Part shown: piece by piece, positions 1-7,886 of the stretch
Layout of the letters: each line of letters opens with the position of its first letter
Position numbering within the stretch: position 1 is the stretch's first letter
Program-made: the position numbers and the translations under genes
Notes under the pieces: generated by a model
Databases searched by the model: none
Seen by the model: only the letters and a program-made list of their open reading frames with translations
Told to the model about the DNA's origin: nothing
DNA from: Acidobacteriota bacterium
GTDB taxonomy: Bacteria; Acidobacteriota; Terriglobia; Acidiferrales; UBA7541
Length of the DNA: 55,912 nucleotides
Reading direction: 5' to 3'
Assembly: GCA_023481105.1 (NCBI GenBank)
Contig: JAMCWK010000062.1
Coordinates: 1 to 55,912 of the forward strand

Positions 1-1
1 A

Positions 2-268
2 CTGACTTCGCGCGCAAAATATTTTCACGGCAAGCCCATCATGCTTAAATTAATCTGGGAGCGCGCGAGCGGCCGCCTACTCGGTTGCCAGATGGCCGGG
101 CAGGAAGGCGTGGCAAAGCGCATTGACGTGGTAGCGATGGCGCTGCAAGCGCGCATGAGCGTCGAGGATTTGCTGCATTCCGACCTGAGCTACGCGCCGC
201 CGTTCGCGCCGGTGTGGGAGGCAATTCTGGTCGCGGCGCACGAAGCGCAGAAGAAGTTACGCGGCTGA
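2..268 (+). CDS. FAD-dependent pyridine nucleotide-disulfide oxidoreductase, C-terminal fragment
   Basis: The reading frame is open from the window edge to a TGA at 266-268, so the gene is cut at its 5' end and only about 88 codons remain. The residues fit the C-terminal dimerisation domain of the CoA-disulfide reductase/NADH oxidase/mercuric reductase group: a beta-strand around LKLIWE, the turn GRLLGCQMAG, then EGVAKRIDVVAMALQ and DLLHSDLSYAPPF. The SYAPPF signature is typical of CoA-disulfide reductase-like enzymes. The flavin and NAD(P) domains and the redox cysteine lie outside the window, so the substrate cannot be named. The next gene, a redoxin, starts 133 bases later on the same strand and would fit a shared thiol-redox role, but this is inference. 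Confidence 0.8.
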   Translation: MTSRAKYFHGKPIMLKLIWERASGRLLGCQMAGQEGVAKRIDVVAMALQARMSVEDLLHSDLSYAPPFAPVWEAILVAAHEAQKKLRG

Positions 269-401
269 CGGCCTGAGGATGTCATTCCGAATCCCGGTGA
301 TTCTCTCCGGGAGGAGGAATCCACTGGTTTCGGAATCCTTAGGGTAGAATGGCTCATCCAAAATGTTGGGTCTATTTCGAAGGCTTTTCGGAGGCCGAGC
401 G

Positions 402-899
402 ATGACCAAAGTTCTGGCCGGGCATGTTGCGCCCGCCTTCACGCTGCCCGCCGTGGCGGGCGGCAAAACATTTTCGCTGGCCGACGCCCTCAAGAAAGGC
501 CCGGTGGTAGTGGCGTTCTTCAAGGTTTCCTGCCCCGTCTGCCAGTTCACGTTTCCCTTTCTCGAGCGGCTGTATCAAGCGCACCGTAGCGACGCGGTCA
601 CCTTCGTCGGAATTTCCCAGAACGAAGGCGCGCAGACGAAGGAATTTCTCGCCGAATACGGCATCACTTTCACCGGCGTGACGGATCTGGACGGCTACCC
701 GGTGTCCAACAGCTACGGCTTGAACACCGTGCCGACCGTTTTCCTGATTGCCCCGGACGGCAAGGTCCAAGTCAGCAGCGTGGGTTTCGGCAAGGCGGAC
801 CTCGAGAAGATTGCCAAGGAACTGGGCGCCTACTTCCAGAAAAAACCCGCCAGAGTTTTTCTTCCGACGGAGATCGTGCCGGACTACAAACCGGGTTGA
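402..899 (+). CDS. TlpA-like/AhpC-TSA redoxin domain protein
   Basis: A 165-residue thioredoxin-fold protein. It opens with the redoxin signature AGHVAPAFTLPAVAGG, followed by VVVAFFKVSCPVCQFTFP. SCPVC is a CxxC active site, and FVGISQNE and GLNTVPTVFLIAPDG supply the cis-proline (TVPT) and the last strand. I chose ATG 402 because GGAGG sits at 390-394; a start at 363 would add 13 residues of no family meaning. There is no signal peptide from this start, so the protein is probably cytoplasmic and reduces disulfides or peroxides. The oxidoreductase fragment upstream is a possible electron donor, which is inference. The exact subfamily (TlpA, ResA or peroxiredoxin) is not fixed. Confidence 0.85.
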   Translation: MTKVLAGHVAPAFTLPAVAGGKTFSLADALKKGPVVVAFFKVSCPVCQFTFPFLERLYQAHRSDAVTFVGISQNEGAQTKEFLAEYGITFTGVTDLDGYPVSNSYGLNTVPTVFLIAPDGKVQVSSVGFGKADLEKIAKELGAYFQKKPARVFLPTEIVPDYKPG

Positions 900-940
900 G
901 GGTCGCTGAACTGATCCCGGTCGGGGTCAGCGGGGCACAA

Positions 941-959
941 GTCAGAAATCAGAAGTCAG
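941..959. repeat. Short-period purine-rich repeat tract
   Basis: The intergenic tract carries the motif TCAGAA/TCAGAAGTCAG in near-tandem copies. A very similar tract lies at 19777-19806, and related purine-rich tracts lie at 12999-13047 (minus strand sense) and 35115-35168. No function is evident. Confidence 0.5.
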
Positions 960-985
960 TAGCGGTAAGAGAAAATCCAACCGGT

Positions 986-1150
986 TCAATCAATCTCGGA
1001 ATCCACAATTTTCTGTTTGTGTTTGGGTGGGCGGCGGCGCTTGTCGGGAATAGTCCGCTCCGCCGGAGGCAAACCCACGCTCTGCCGCGCGCGTCGCCGC
1101 GCTTCTTTGCTCACATCCAATTTCCTGCGCAGCTTTTTCCCGGTCTTCAT
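986..1150 (-). CDS. Small highly basic hypothetical protein (54 aa)
   Basis: A short minus-strand ORF of 54 codons, ATG at 1150 and TGA at 986-988. The predicted protein starts MKTGKKLRRKLDVSKEARRR, continues with a GLPPAERTIPDKRRRPPKH segment and ends KIVDSEID. More than a third of the residues are Lys or Arg. The middle Pro/Arg segment reads like a real conserved motif rather than chance translation, and no competing ORF on the plus strand looks like protein. No clear Shine-Dalgarno is visible before the ATG. The charge suggests binding to nucleic acid or ribosomes, but no family is recognised and this is inference. Its position between two plus-strand genes means it has its own promoter if expressed. 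Confidence 0.5.
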   Translation of the reverse strand: MKTGKKLRRKLDVSKEARRRARQSVGLPPAERTIPDKRRRPPKHKQKIVDSEID

Positions 1151-1386
1151 GGCGCGATTGGTAGCCGCTAGTGCGAGTCCAAAGCCCTTGCCACCTTGTC
1201 TTCCAAGCTAGCTAGCGGCACAGAGTAGCGCAAAAAATGGACTTGGAGCAATGTGCAAGCCAAGCCGTTCGAGGGAAACGAATGATAGAATCCTGCCCGA
1301 GGAGATTTGGCTCTTTAACGTGAAGGACTGGAGATTTCCTTGAGTTAGAAGTCTGGGGCGACCAGGCCTATGCAGGAGGGGATGAC

Positions 1387-1929
1387 ATGCGTGCACGAGT
1401 CGAGCAGCTCTGGCCGGAATTGAAGTGGATTCAAGACGCGAAGCTAAGGGACAGCGTCGCGCGCACGTGGGTCCGCGCGTTGGAGTTGAGCCCGCTGAAG
1501 CCGGAGGATCTGCTCGAAATTCCCTTCACGCTGCTGGTGCCCAATTGTCCGGTGACCTTCATGGATCACAAGCGCTGCGTGGTGCATATTGCGCGCAAGT
1601 CCGCGGAAGCCATGCACGAATTTCTCGGGCGCTCTCTTCCGATTGATATGGACACGGTGATTGCCGGCGCGATTCTGGCCGACGTTGGGAAATTGCTGGA
1701 GTACGAGCGCGTGGACGGAAAGGCTCGGCAGAGCGAACGCGGCAAGCTGCTGCGCCATCCGTTCACGGGCGTGGCGCTGGCCATGGAGTGTGGCGTGCCT
1801 GACCGCGTTTGCCATATCATAGCTGCGCACGCCGCCGAGGGAAGCCACGTCAAGCGCAGCACGGAAGCCCTCATTGTGCACCATGCAGATTTCATGAGCT
1901 ACGAGCCGTTTCAGAACCTCGCCCGCTAA
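1387..1929 (+). CDS. HD-domain protein, first gene of the citrate-lyase-linked cluster
   Basis: A 180-residue protein; ATG 1387 follows GGAGG at 1376-1380. It has the layout of a compact HD phosphohydrolase: His61 and His67 in helix one, ILADVGK at 96-102, His124 in RHPFTG, His148 in IIAAHAAEG and HHAD at 165-168. In the signature position the usual HD pair reads Ala98-Asp99, so one metal ligand of the canonical HD motif appears to be missing. Either the metal site is rearranged or the protein is a non-catalytic binder. It ends 19 bases before the MmgE/PrpD gene and is probably co-transcribed with it. The substrate is unknown. Confidence 0.75.
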   Translation: MRARVEQLWPELKWIQDAKLRDSVARTWVRALELSPLKPEDLLEIPFTLLVPNCPVTFMDHKRCVVHIARKSAEAMHEFLGRSLPIDMDTVIAGAILADVGKLLEYERVDGKARQSERGKLLRHPFTGVALAMECGVPDRVCHIIAAHAAEGSHVKRSTEALIVHHADFMSYEPFQNLAR

Positions 1930-1948
1930 GCTTCAGGGAGAACCACGA

Positions 1949-3379
1949 ATGCCCGGAACCTCCACCACGATCACTGCGAAAATCGCACAATGGGCCGCCC
2001 GCTTGCAGTTTGGCGATCTCTCGCGCGACGCCATTTATCAAGGCAAGCGCTTTCTGCTGGACTCGCTGGCCTGCGCGCTGGGCGGCTACCGCCAGCACGA
2101 CGTTCACATTGCCTTGCAGGTGCTCGACGAAATCGCCGGCGCGGGGCGCGCCACCGTCATCGGAACCTGCAGGAAAATGGATGCGGTCTCCGCAGCGCTG
2201 GCCAATGCGCTGATGGTTCGCGTGATGGATTACAACGACATCTATTGGAAGCAGGACCCTTCGCATCCTTCGGACATCATTCCCGCGGCGCTGGCCTGCT
2301 GCGAGCGGGCCGGCAGCAACGGCAAGGAGTTGCTGGTGGCCATCGCGCTCGGGCACGAGTTCGAAATGCGCTTTTGCGAGGCGGCCTTTCCGGGCATCCG
2401 CGAGCGTGGCTGGCACCACGCCACGCTGACGGCATTCGTCTCGCCGATTGTGGCCGGGCGGGCTCTGCACCTCGGCGCGGAACAAATCCAGCATGCCATT
2501 GGGATTTCCGCCAGCCGCCACGCCACGCTCGGTGCGGTCACCGCGGGCAAGCTGACCATGATGAAGAATACCGTGGACCCCATGGCTACGCAGAGCGGGG
2601 TGCTCGCGGCGCTGCTGGCCGAAAAGGGTTACACGGGGCCCGAACATGTCGTGGATGGCAAGGAAGGCCTGACGCATTGTTTCGGGCCCGAATGGAAACT
2701 CCATCTGCTGACCGATGGATTGGGCGAATCGTGGCGCATTACGCAATGCGGAATGAAGTTCTTTCCCACCGAAGCGCTCACCCACGCGCCGATTTCTGCG
2801 GTCCTGGATCTCGTGAAAGAAAACGATTTAAAACCCGCGCAGGTGACGAAAATTCGCATTCACTCCCTGGCGCGCGCCGCGGATATCCTCTCCGATCCAA
2901 GCAAGTACGATCCGCACACCAAAGAAACCGCCGATCATTCGCTTCCTTACGTGATTGCCGCCGCGCTGGTGGATCGTCAGGTGACGCCGGCGCAGTTCAC
3001 CATGCAAAAAATCATGGACCCCATGATTCGCGCCCAGTTGAAAAAGGTCGAGGTGATCGCGGACCCGGAGATTGAAAAACTCTTCCCGGCGCTTCAGCGC
3101 GTGCTCGTGATCATCCAGACGTCCGACGGGCGCGAGTTCAAAAAGCAGCTCGACTATCCCAAGGGCGACCCGCGCAATCCGCTGACGGATCAAGAGGTGG
3201 AAGAGAAGTTCGCGGCGCTGGCCGACGGCGTGCTCTCCAGAGCAGCGCAGAAGAAATTGAAGGACGCCATCTGGAATCTGGACAAGCTAGGTTCCGTCAG
3301 CAAACTCATGGCGCTGACAAAGTCGGATACGCCAGCGAAGCCGGCCAGCAAGAAAGCCAGGAAAGCTCGAAAGCGGTAG
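1949..3379 (+). CDS. MmgE/PrpD family protein (2-methylcitrate/aconitate dehydratase or decarboxylase-like)
   Basis: At 476 residues the length is normal for the MmgE/PrpD family (2-methylcitrate dehydratase PrpD, cis-aconitate decarboxylase). Family traits include the N-terminal KRFLLDSLACALGG helix, the VMDYNDIY active-region segment, SHPSDIIPAALA, the SASRHATLGAVTAGKLTMMK stretch, and KFFPTEALTHAPISAVLDL in the C-terminal half. The tail after about residue 455 is a Lys/Ala-rich extension that looks disordered. GGGAG precedes the ATG. It sits between the HD gene and an aconitase. Substrate choice (methylcitrate, citrate, aconitate or a homologue) cannot be read from sequence alone. Confidence 0.9.
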   Translation: MPGTSTTITAKIAQWAARLQFGDLSRDAIYQGKRFLLDSLACALGGYRQHDVHIALQVLDEIAGAGRATVIGTCRKMDAVSAALANALMVRVMDYNDIYWKQDPSHPSDIIPAALACCERAGSNGKELLVAIALGHEFEMRFCEAAFPGIRERGWHHATLTAFVSPIVAGRALHLGAEQIQHAIGISASRHATLGAVTAGKLTMMKNTVDPMATQSGVLAALLAEKGYTGPEHVVDGKEGLTHCFGPEWKLHLLTDGLGESWRITQCGMKFFPTEALTHAPISAVLDLVKENDLKPAQVTKIRIHSLARAADILSDPSKYDPHTKETADHSLPYVIAAALVDRQVTPAQFTMQKIMDPMIRAQLKKVEVIADPEIEKLFPALQRVLVIIQTSDGREFKKQLDYPKGDPRNPLTDQEVEEKFAALADGVLSRAAQKKLKDAIWNLDKLGSVSKLMALTKSDTPAKPASKKARKARKR

Positions 3380-3416
3380 GCCGCCTTCCGCGGAGCAGCA
3401 AGCAGTGAGGTCAGGA

Positions 3417-5366
3417 ATGGGCCAGACCATCGTTGAGAAAATTGCGCAGGCGCACATGGCGGAGGGGCCGAAGCGCCCGCTGCGCACGGGGGACATCATC
3501 TCCGTCCGTCCGCGGCACGTGATGACGCACGACAACACCTCCGCGGTGATGAAAAAATTCAAGACGATTGCCGCCGGCCGGATTCACGACCCTCGCCAGC
3601 CCGTGTTCGCCCTCGACCACGACATCCAGAACACCGACGCATCCAATCTACTCAAGTACAGCAACATCGAAGCGTTTGCGCGCGCGCACGGCGTGGACTT
3701 CTACCCGGCGGGCACCGGCATCGGCCATCAGATCATGGTCGAGAAAGGTTATGTCGTGCCGGGCTCATTCGTGGTCGCTTCCGATTCGCATTCGAACATG
3801 TACGGCGCGTTGGGCGCCATCGGCACGCCGGTGGTGCGCACCGATGCCGCGGCGATTTGGGCCACAGGTGAGACCTGGTGGCAAATCCCGCGCACCGTGC
3901 AGGTGGTGTTGACAGGCAAGCTTGCGCCCGGCGTGACCGGCAAGGACGTCATCATCACGCTCTGCGGGCTGTACAACAAGGAAGAGGCGCTGAACGCTGC
4001 CGTCGAGTTCACCGGCCCGGGCGTCGCCAGCCTGAGCATGGACGCGCGGCTCACCATCTCCAACATGAGCACCGAGTGGGGCGCGCTGGTGGGTTGGTTT
4101 CCGGTGGATGCGGTGACCCTCGCCTATTTGAAATCGCGCCGCGAGAAACTCTCCACCGCGGGAATCGAGCGCATCCGCGAGGATGACTTGCGAGCGTGGG
4201 CCGCGTCGCCGCCGCTGCCCGACGCGGATGCTGCTTATGCCGCGCGCATCACGCTCGACCTGAGCGAGTTGACGCCGCACATTTCCGGGCCGGACACCGT
4301 CTGGAAGATGACGTCTCTCGCAGAGATGGAAAAGCGGCGCGTAGCGATTCAGAAGGCGTACCTCGTTTCCTGCGTGAACTCCCGCGTGGAGGATTTGGCC
4401 GAAGCTGCGCGCGTGCTTTCCGGCAAGAAAGTAGCGCCGCAGGTGAAGTTCTATCTGGCGGCGGCGAGCGCGGAAGTGCAAGCGGAAGCCGAGCGCCGAG
4501 GAATTTGGAACACGCTGCTCCAATCTGGCGCCGTGGCGCTTTCTCCCGGCTGCGGCCCGTGTATCGGGCTGGGGACCGGCCTGCTCGAGGCAGGCGAAGT
4601 CGGCATTTCGGCGACGAACCGCAATTTCAAGGGCCGCATGGGTTCGCGCGATGCGCTGTGCTACCTGGCCAGCCCTGCGGTCGTCGCTGCTTCGGCGGTT
4701 GCGGGCTACATCAGCGGCCCGGTCGAATGGCAGAGGCGTGAGGTTACGCGCCGCACCGAAGTTATTGCGAGCGCTGCCGCGCCGGCCAGGGAAAAAGTGG
4801 AAATCCTCCCGGGTTTCCCGCGCGAACTCCGCGGCCGGCTCGTTTTTCTTCCGCAGGACAATCTCAACACGGACGGGATTTACGGCAAGGAGTACACCTA
4901 CAAGGACGACGTGCCCATGGAGCAGATGGCGCAAGTCGTCATGCACAACTATGATCCGGAGTTCGCCGCGCGGACGCGGGCGACGGACATCGTTGTGAGC
5001 GGCTTCAACTTCGGCACGGGCTCCAGCCGCGAGCAAGCCGTGACCGCGCTCCGCGCGAAAGGAATTACCATGGTGATTGCCGGCAGCTTCTCGCAGACGT
5101 ATTTGCGCAATGCCTTCAATTCCGGCTATCCGTGCGTGGAGTGCCCGGAACTGGTGCTCCGGCTCAAGGAACAATTCGCGCAGCCCATCGCCGGCGGGCA
5201 AAAAACGCTCATCCCGGAAGACGAAATCGTGATTGACTTCGCTTCGGGGACGATCCACTGGCGCGGCGCGCAGTTCCAGTTTGCGGCGCTGGGATCGGTG
5301 GCGCAGTCCCTCGTCGTCGTGGGAGGCGTGGAGAACTTGATTCGCCGGCGGCTCGGTCTGACCTAG
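3417..5366 (+). CDS. Aconitase family hydratase, single-chain Aquifex type
   Basis: A 649-residue Fe-S hydro-lyase in which the large (LeuC-like) and small (LeuD-like swivelling) domains are fused; the size matches Aquifex-type aconitate hydratases rather than AcnA (about 890 aa) or LeuC alone. The three cluster ligands are visible: Cys319 in SCVNSRVEDL, and Cys379 and Cys382 in SPGCGPCIG. DSHSNMYGALGAIGTPV and NRNFKGRMG are substrate-side motifs, and GFNFGTGSSREQA near residue 528 is the swivelling-domain loop. ATG 3417 gives the usual MGQTIVEKI start behind GAGGTCAGGA; a GTG at 3405 is also open. It probably interconverts citrate and isocitrate or a methylated homologue. Confidence 0.9.
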   Translation: MGQTIVEKIAQAHMAEGPKRPLRTGDIISVRPRHVMTHDNTSAVMKKFKTIAAGRIHDPRQPVFALDHDIQNTDASNLLKYSNIEAFARAHGVDFYPAGTGIGHQIMVEKGYVVPGSFVVASDSHSNMYGALGAIGTPVVRTDAAAIWATGETWWQIPRTVQVVLTGKLAPGVTGKDVIITLCGLYNKEEALNAAVEFTGPGVASLSMDARLTISNMSTEWGALVGWFPVDAVTLAYLKSRREKLSTAGIERIREDDLRAWAASPPLPDADAAYAARITLDLSELTPHISGPDTVWKMTSLAEMEKRRVAIQKAYLVSCVNSRVEDLAEAARVLSGKKVAPQVKFYLAAASAEVQAEAERRGIWNTLLQSGAVALSPGCGPCIGLGTGLLEAGEVGISATNRNFKGRMGSRDALCYLASPAVVAASAVAGYISGPVEWQRREVTRRTEVIASAAAPAREKVEILPGFPRELRGRLVFLPQDNLNTDGIYGKEYTYKDDVPMEQMAQVVMHNYDPEFAARTRATDIVVSGFNFGTGSSREQAVTALRAKGITMVIAGSFSQTYLRNAFNSGYPCVECPELVLRLKEQFAQPIAGGQKTLIPEDEIVIDFASGTIHWRGAQFQFAALGSVAQSLVVVGGVENLIRRRLGLT

Positions 5367-5448
5367 GAAAGTCCGCCGCGCGTTTTTCGTCTGAATTGCT
5401 GGTGTGGCTTCAAGCCGCCCGGCATTTTCTTTATCCAGGAGAACTCAT

Positions 5449-6633
5449 ATGGCCCGGTACACGGTGGTGAGCATGCCCGGCGACGGCATCGGAAAAACCG
5501 TTTTGCCCGAATCGCTTCGCGTGCTGAAGGCGGTGGGATTTGATGCGAAGTACGTGCACGGAGACATCGGCTGGGATTTCTGGTGCAACGAAGGCAATGC
5601 GCTTCCCGATCGCACCATCGAGCTCCTCGCTCAGCACAAGCTGGGCCTGTTTGGCGCCATCACTTCGAAGCCGAAGAAAGAAGCCGACGTAGAATTGCGG
5701 CCCGAACTTCACGGCAAGGGCTACAGCTATTTCAGTCCCATCGTGACCATGCGGCAACGCTTCGGTCTGGACATCTGCATCCGTCCTTGCCGCTCCTTCC
5801 CTGGCAATCCTCTGAATTTCATCCGCCGCACTCTCGACGGCGGGAGCGAAGAGCCCCGTGTGGATTCCGTGATCTTTCGGCAGAACACCGAGGGTCTCTA
5901 CTGCGGCGTGGAGTGGACCAATCCTCCGGCGCCGGTGCGCGACGCCCTCGCGTCACATTCAAAGTTCAAGCCGTTCGCGCAGGTGCCCGGCCCGGAGCTG
6001 GCTATTTCGGTGCGCGTCATCACCAAACACGCCTGTCAGCGCATTCTCCGCGCGGCCTTCACTTACGCCCGCAAGTTCGGCTACAAGGGCGTGACGGTTT
6101 GCGAAAAGCCCAACGTCCTGCGCGAGACTTCCGGCATGATGGAAGAGGAAGCCAAGAAAGTGCAGAAGGAGTTTCCGGGAATTGCCCTGTGGTCCACGAA
6201 CATTGATGCGCAGATGATGTGGCTAACCAAGAATCCTGAGGACTACGGCGTGATTGTCGCCAGCAATCTTTTCGGCGACGTCGCCTCCGACGCTTTCGCC
6301 GGCCTGGTCGGCGGTTTGGGCTTTGCGTGCTCCGGAAACATCGGCGACGACGTCGCTGTATTCGAGCCGACGCACGGCTCCGCTCCGAAATACGAAAAGC
6401 TCGATCCGTCCATCGTCAATCCCATCGCCATGATTCTTTCCGCGGCCATGTTGCTCGACCATGTCGGCGAGGCGGACAAAGCCAAGCGCGTGCGCGATGC
6501 GGTTGCGGCGGTCGTCCGCGAAGGCAAAGTGCGCACCTACGACATGCTGCGGCTTACCGGCGGACCGGACGTGTTCAAGAAGGGCGCCGCCACCACGTCG
6601 CAAATGACGGACGCCATCCTCAGCCACTTGTAG
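5449..6633 (+). CDS. Isocitrate/isopropylmalate dehydrogenase family protein
   Basis: A 394-residue beta-decarboxylating hydroxyacid dehydrogenase. Landmarks are PGDGIGKTV at 10-18, the arginine-containing substrate loop DICIRPCRSFPG at about 108-119, RQNTEGLYCG at 144-153, EKPNVLRETSGM, NLFGDVASDAFAGLVGG (metal-binding aspartates) and EPTHGSAPKY (cofactor side). ATG 5449 follows CAGGAGAACTC. Next to aconitase it is most simply an isocitrate dehydrogenase, but homoisocitrate, methylisocitrate or 3-methylmalate are possible substrates because the specificity loop is not a standard IDH or LeuB sequence. It lies 82 bases after aconitase and 23 bases before the citrate lyase genes. Confidence 0.88.
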   Translation: MARYTVVSMPGDGIGKTVLPESLRVLKAVGFDAKYVHGDIGWDFWCNEGNALPDRTIELLAQHKLGLFGAITSKPKKEADVELRPELHGKGYSYFSPIVTMRQRFGLDICIRPCRSFPGNPLNFIRRTLDGGSEEPRVDSVIFRQNTEGLYCGVEWTNPPAPVRDALASHSKFKPFAQVPGPELAISVRVITKHACQRILRAAFTYARKFGYKGVTVCEKPNVLRETSGMMEEEAKKVQKEFPGIALWSTNIDAQMMWLTKNPEDYGVIVASNLFGDVASDAFAGLVGGLGFACSGNIGDDVAVFEPTHGSAPKYEKLDPSIVNPIAMILSAAMLLDHVGEADKAKRVRDAVAAVVREGKVRTYDMLRLTGGPDVFKKGAATTSQMTDAILSHL

Positions 6634-6656
6634 GCCGCCGGAAAGCGAGGGAAGCA

Positions 6657-7886
6657 ATGACCGGCACAACGAAAACGCAAGCCACACAAACCGCCACGGC
6701 GGGTCGCGATGCCGAGGACGTTCGTTCCGACCTGAATGTTGTGATTGAGCCGCGCGAGTCGGGCGGCATCGTCATCGAAGTGGAATCCCGCGTCGCGCCC
6801 TACTACGGCGCTGCAATTCAAACCCAGGCCGGCCAAGTCCTGAAAGAACTGGGTGTCTCCAACGCACGAGTGCACATCCGCGACCAGGGCGCACTTCCCT
6901 TCACCATCGCCGCGCGCATCGAAGCCGCGGTACGCCGCGCGGGCCTAGGTGAAGGAAAGCGCGCCTTGCCCGAACGGGTTGCGCAGCCGCCTGCTTCGGC
7001 CAAGGATCGCTTGCGCCGCTCGCGGCTCTATCTTCCGGGCAGCGAGCCGAAGTTCTTTGTCAACGCCGGCCTGCATGGGCCGGACACCATCATTTTGGAT
7101 CTCGAGGATTCCGTTCACGCCGCCGAAAAGGACTCCGCGCGGATTCTGGTGCGCAACGCACTTCGCTGCGTCAGCTTTGGCGCGGCCGAGCGCATGGTCC
7201 GAATCAACCAGTTGCCGATGGGCCTGGCCGATCTCGACGAGGTCATCCCCGAGGCGCCGGATCTCGTCTTGCTTCCGAAAGTGGAGCGGGCCGAACAAGT
7301 AGTCGAGGCCGACCGGCGCATCCGCGAAATCTCCACTCGCTACAAACTGGACCGTCCGGTGTGGCTGATGCCGATTTTGGAATCGGCGTTGGGAATCGAG
7401 AACGCATTCTCGATCGTCTCCGCTTCCGAGCGTGTCGCCGCGCTCACCATTGGCCTGGAAGACTACACCGCTGATTTGGGAGTGGTGAAGACCACGCAAG
7501 GCGACGAATCCTTGTACGCCCGGCTGCGGCTGGTGAACGCCGCGCGCGCCGCCGGTGTGCAGGCTATTGATTCCGTTTATGGCGACGTGGACGATCTCGA
7601 CGGCCTGCGCCGCTGGGGCCAGCGTTCGCGTGCATTGGGATTCGAAGGGATGGGCTGCATCCACCCGCGACAGATTCCGGTGATCCATGAAGCCTTCGCC
7701 CCGTCGCAGGCGGAAATTGAAAAAGCGCAGCGCATTGTCGCCGCATTCGAGGACGCACAGCGCCGCGGCCTCGGCGTGGTCAGCCTCGGCTCCAAGATGA
7801 TTGACGCGCCCGTGGTGCATCGCGCCCTCAAACTGGTCGGCCAAGCAAAGGCCATGGGCTTGCTCCCTCCGGAGAAGGAACACTAG
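6657..7886 (+). CDS. citE: Citrate lyase acyl carrier (CitD)-beta subunit (CitE) fusion
   Basis: A 409-residue fusion. Residues 25-95 match CitD, the acyl-carrier subunit, including SGGIVIEVESRV, VLKELGVSNARVHI and DQGALPFTIAARIEAA. Residues about 118-405 are a CitE-type aldolase barrel: SRLYLPGSEPKFF, IILDLEDSVHAAEK, LLPKVERAEQV, MPILESALGI, GLEDYTADLG and GCIHPRQI. ATG 6657 follows GAGGGAAGC; the frame is open further upstream but overlaps the dehydrogenase. In classical CitD the prosthetic group sits on Ser14 in a GTLESSD-like motif; here the matching stretch reads AEDVRSDL, and the only nearby serine, Ser24, appears one position away. Its stop codon abuts the citF ATG. Classical operons encode CitD and CitE separately. 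Confidence 0.88.
   Translation: MTGTTKTQATQTATAGRDAEDVRSDLNVVIEPRESGGIVIEVESRVAPYYGAAIQTQAGQVLKELGVSNARVHIRDQGALPFTIAARIEAAVRRAGLGEGKRALPERVAQPPASAKDRLRRSRLYLPGSEPKFFVNAGLHGPDTIILDLEDSVHAAEKDSARILVRNALRCVSFGAAERMVRINQLPMGLADLDEVIPEAPDLVLLPKVERAEQVVEADRRIREISTRYKLDRPVWLMPILESALGIENAFSIVSASERVAALTIGLEDYTADLGVVKTTQGDESLYARLRLVNAARAAGVQAIDSVYGDVDDLDGLRRWGQRSRALGFEGMGCIHPRQIPVIHEAFAPSQAEIEKAQRIVAAFEDAQRRGLGVVSLGSKMIDAPVVHRALKLVGQAKAMGLLPPEKEH

Noticed and set aside
896-1171. Plus-strand frame after the redoxin gene
   Set aside because: No protein-like pattern, and it overlaps the basic minus-strand ORF, which reads better.
3417-5366. Calling the aconitase an isopropylmalate dehydratase (LeuC/LeuD fusion)
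   Set aside because: The single-chain length and domain fusion fit Aquifex-type aconitase better, and no leuA or leuB-specific neighbour is present; substrate remains open.
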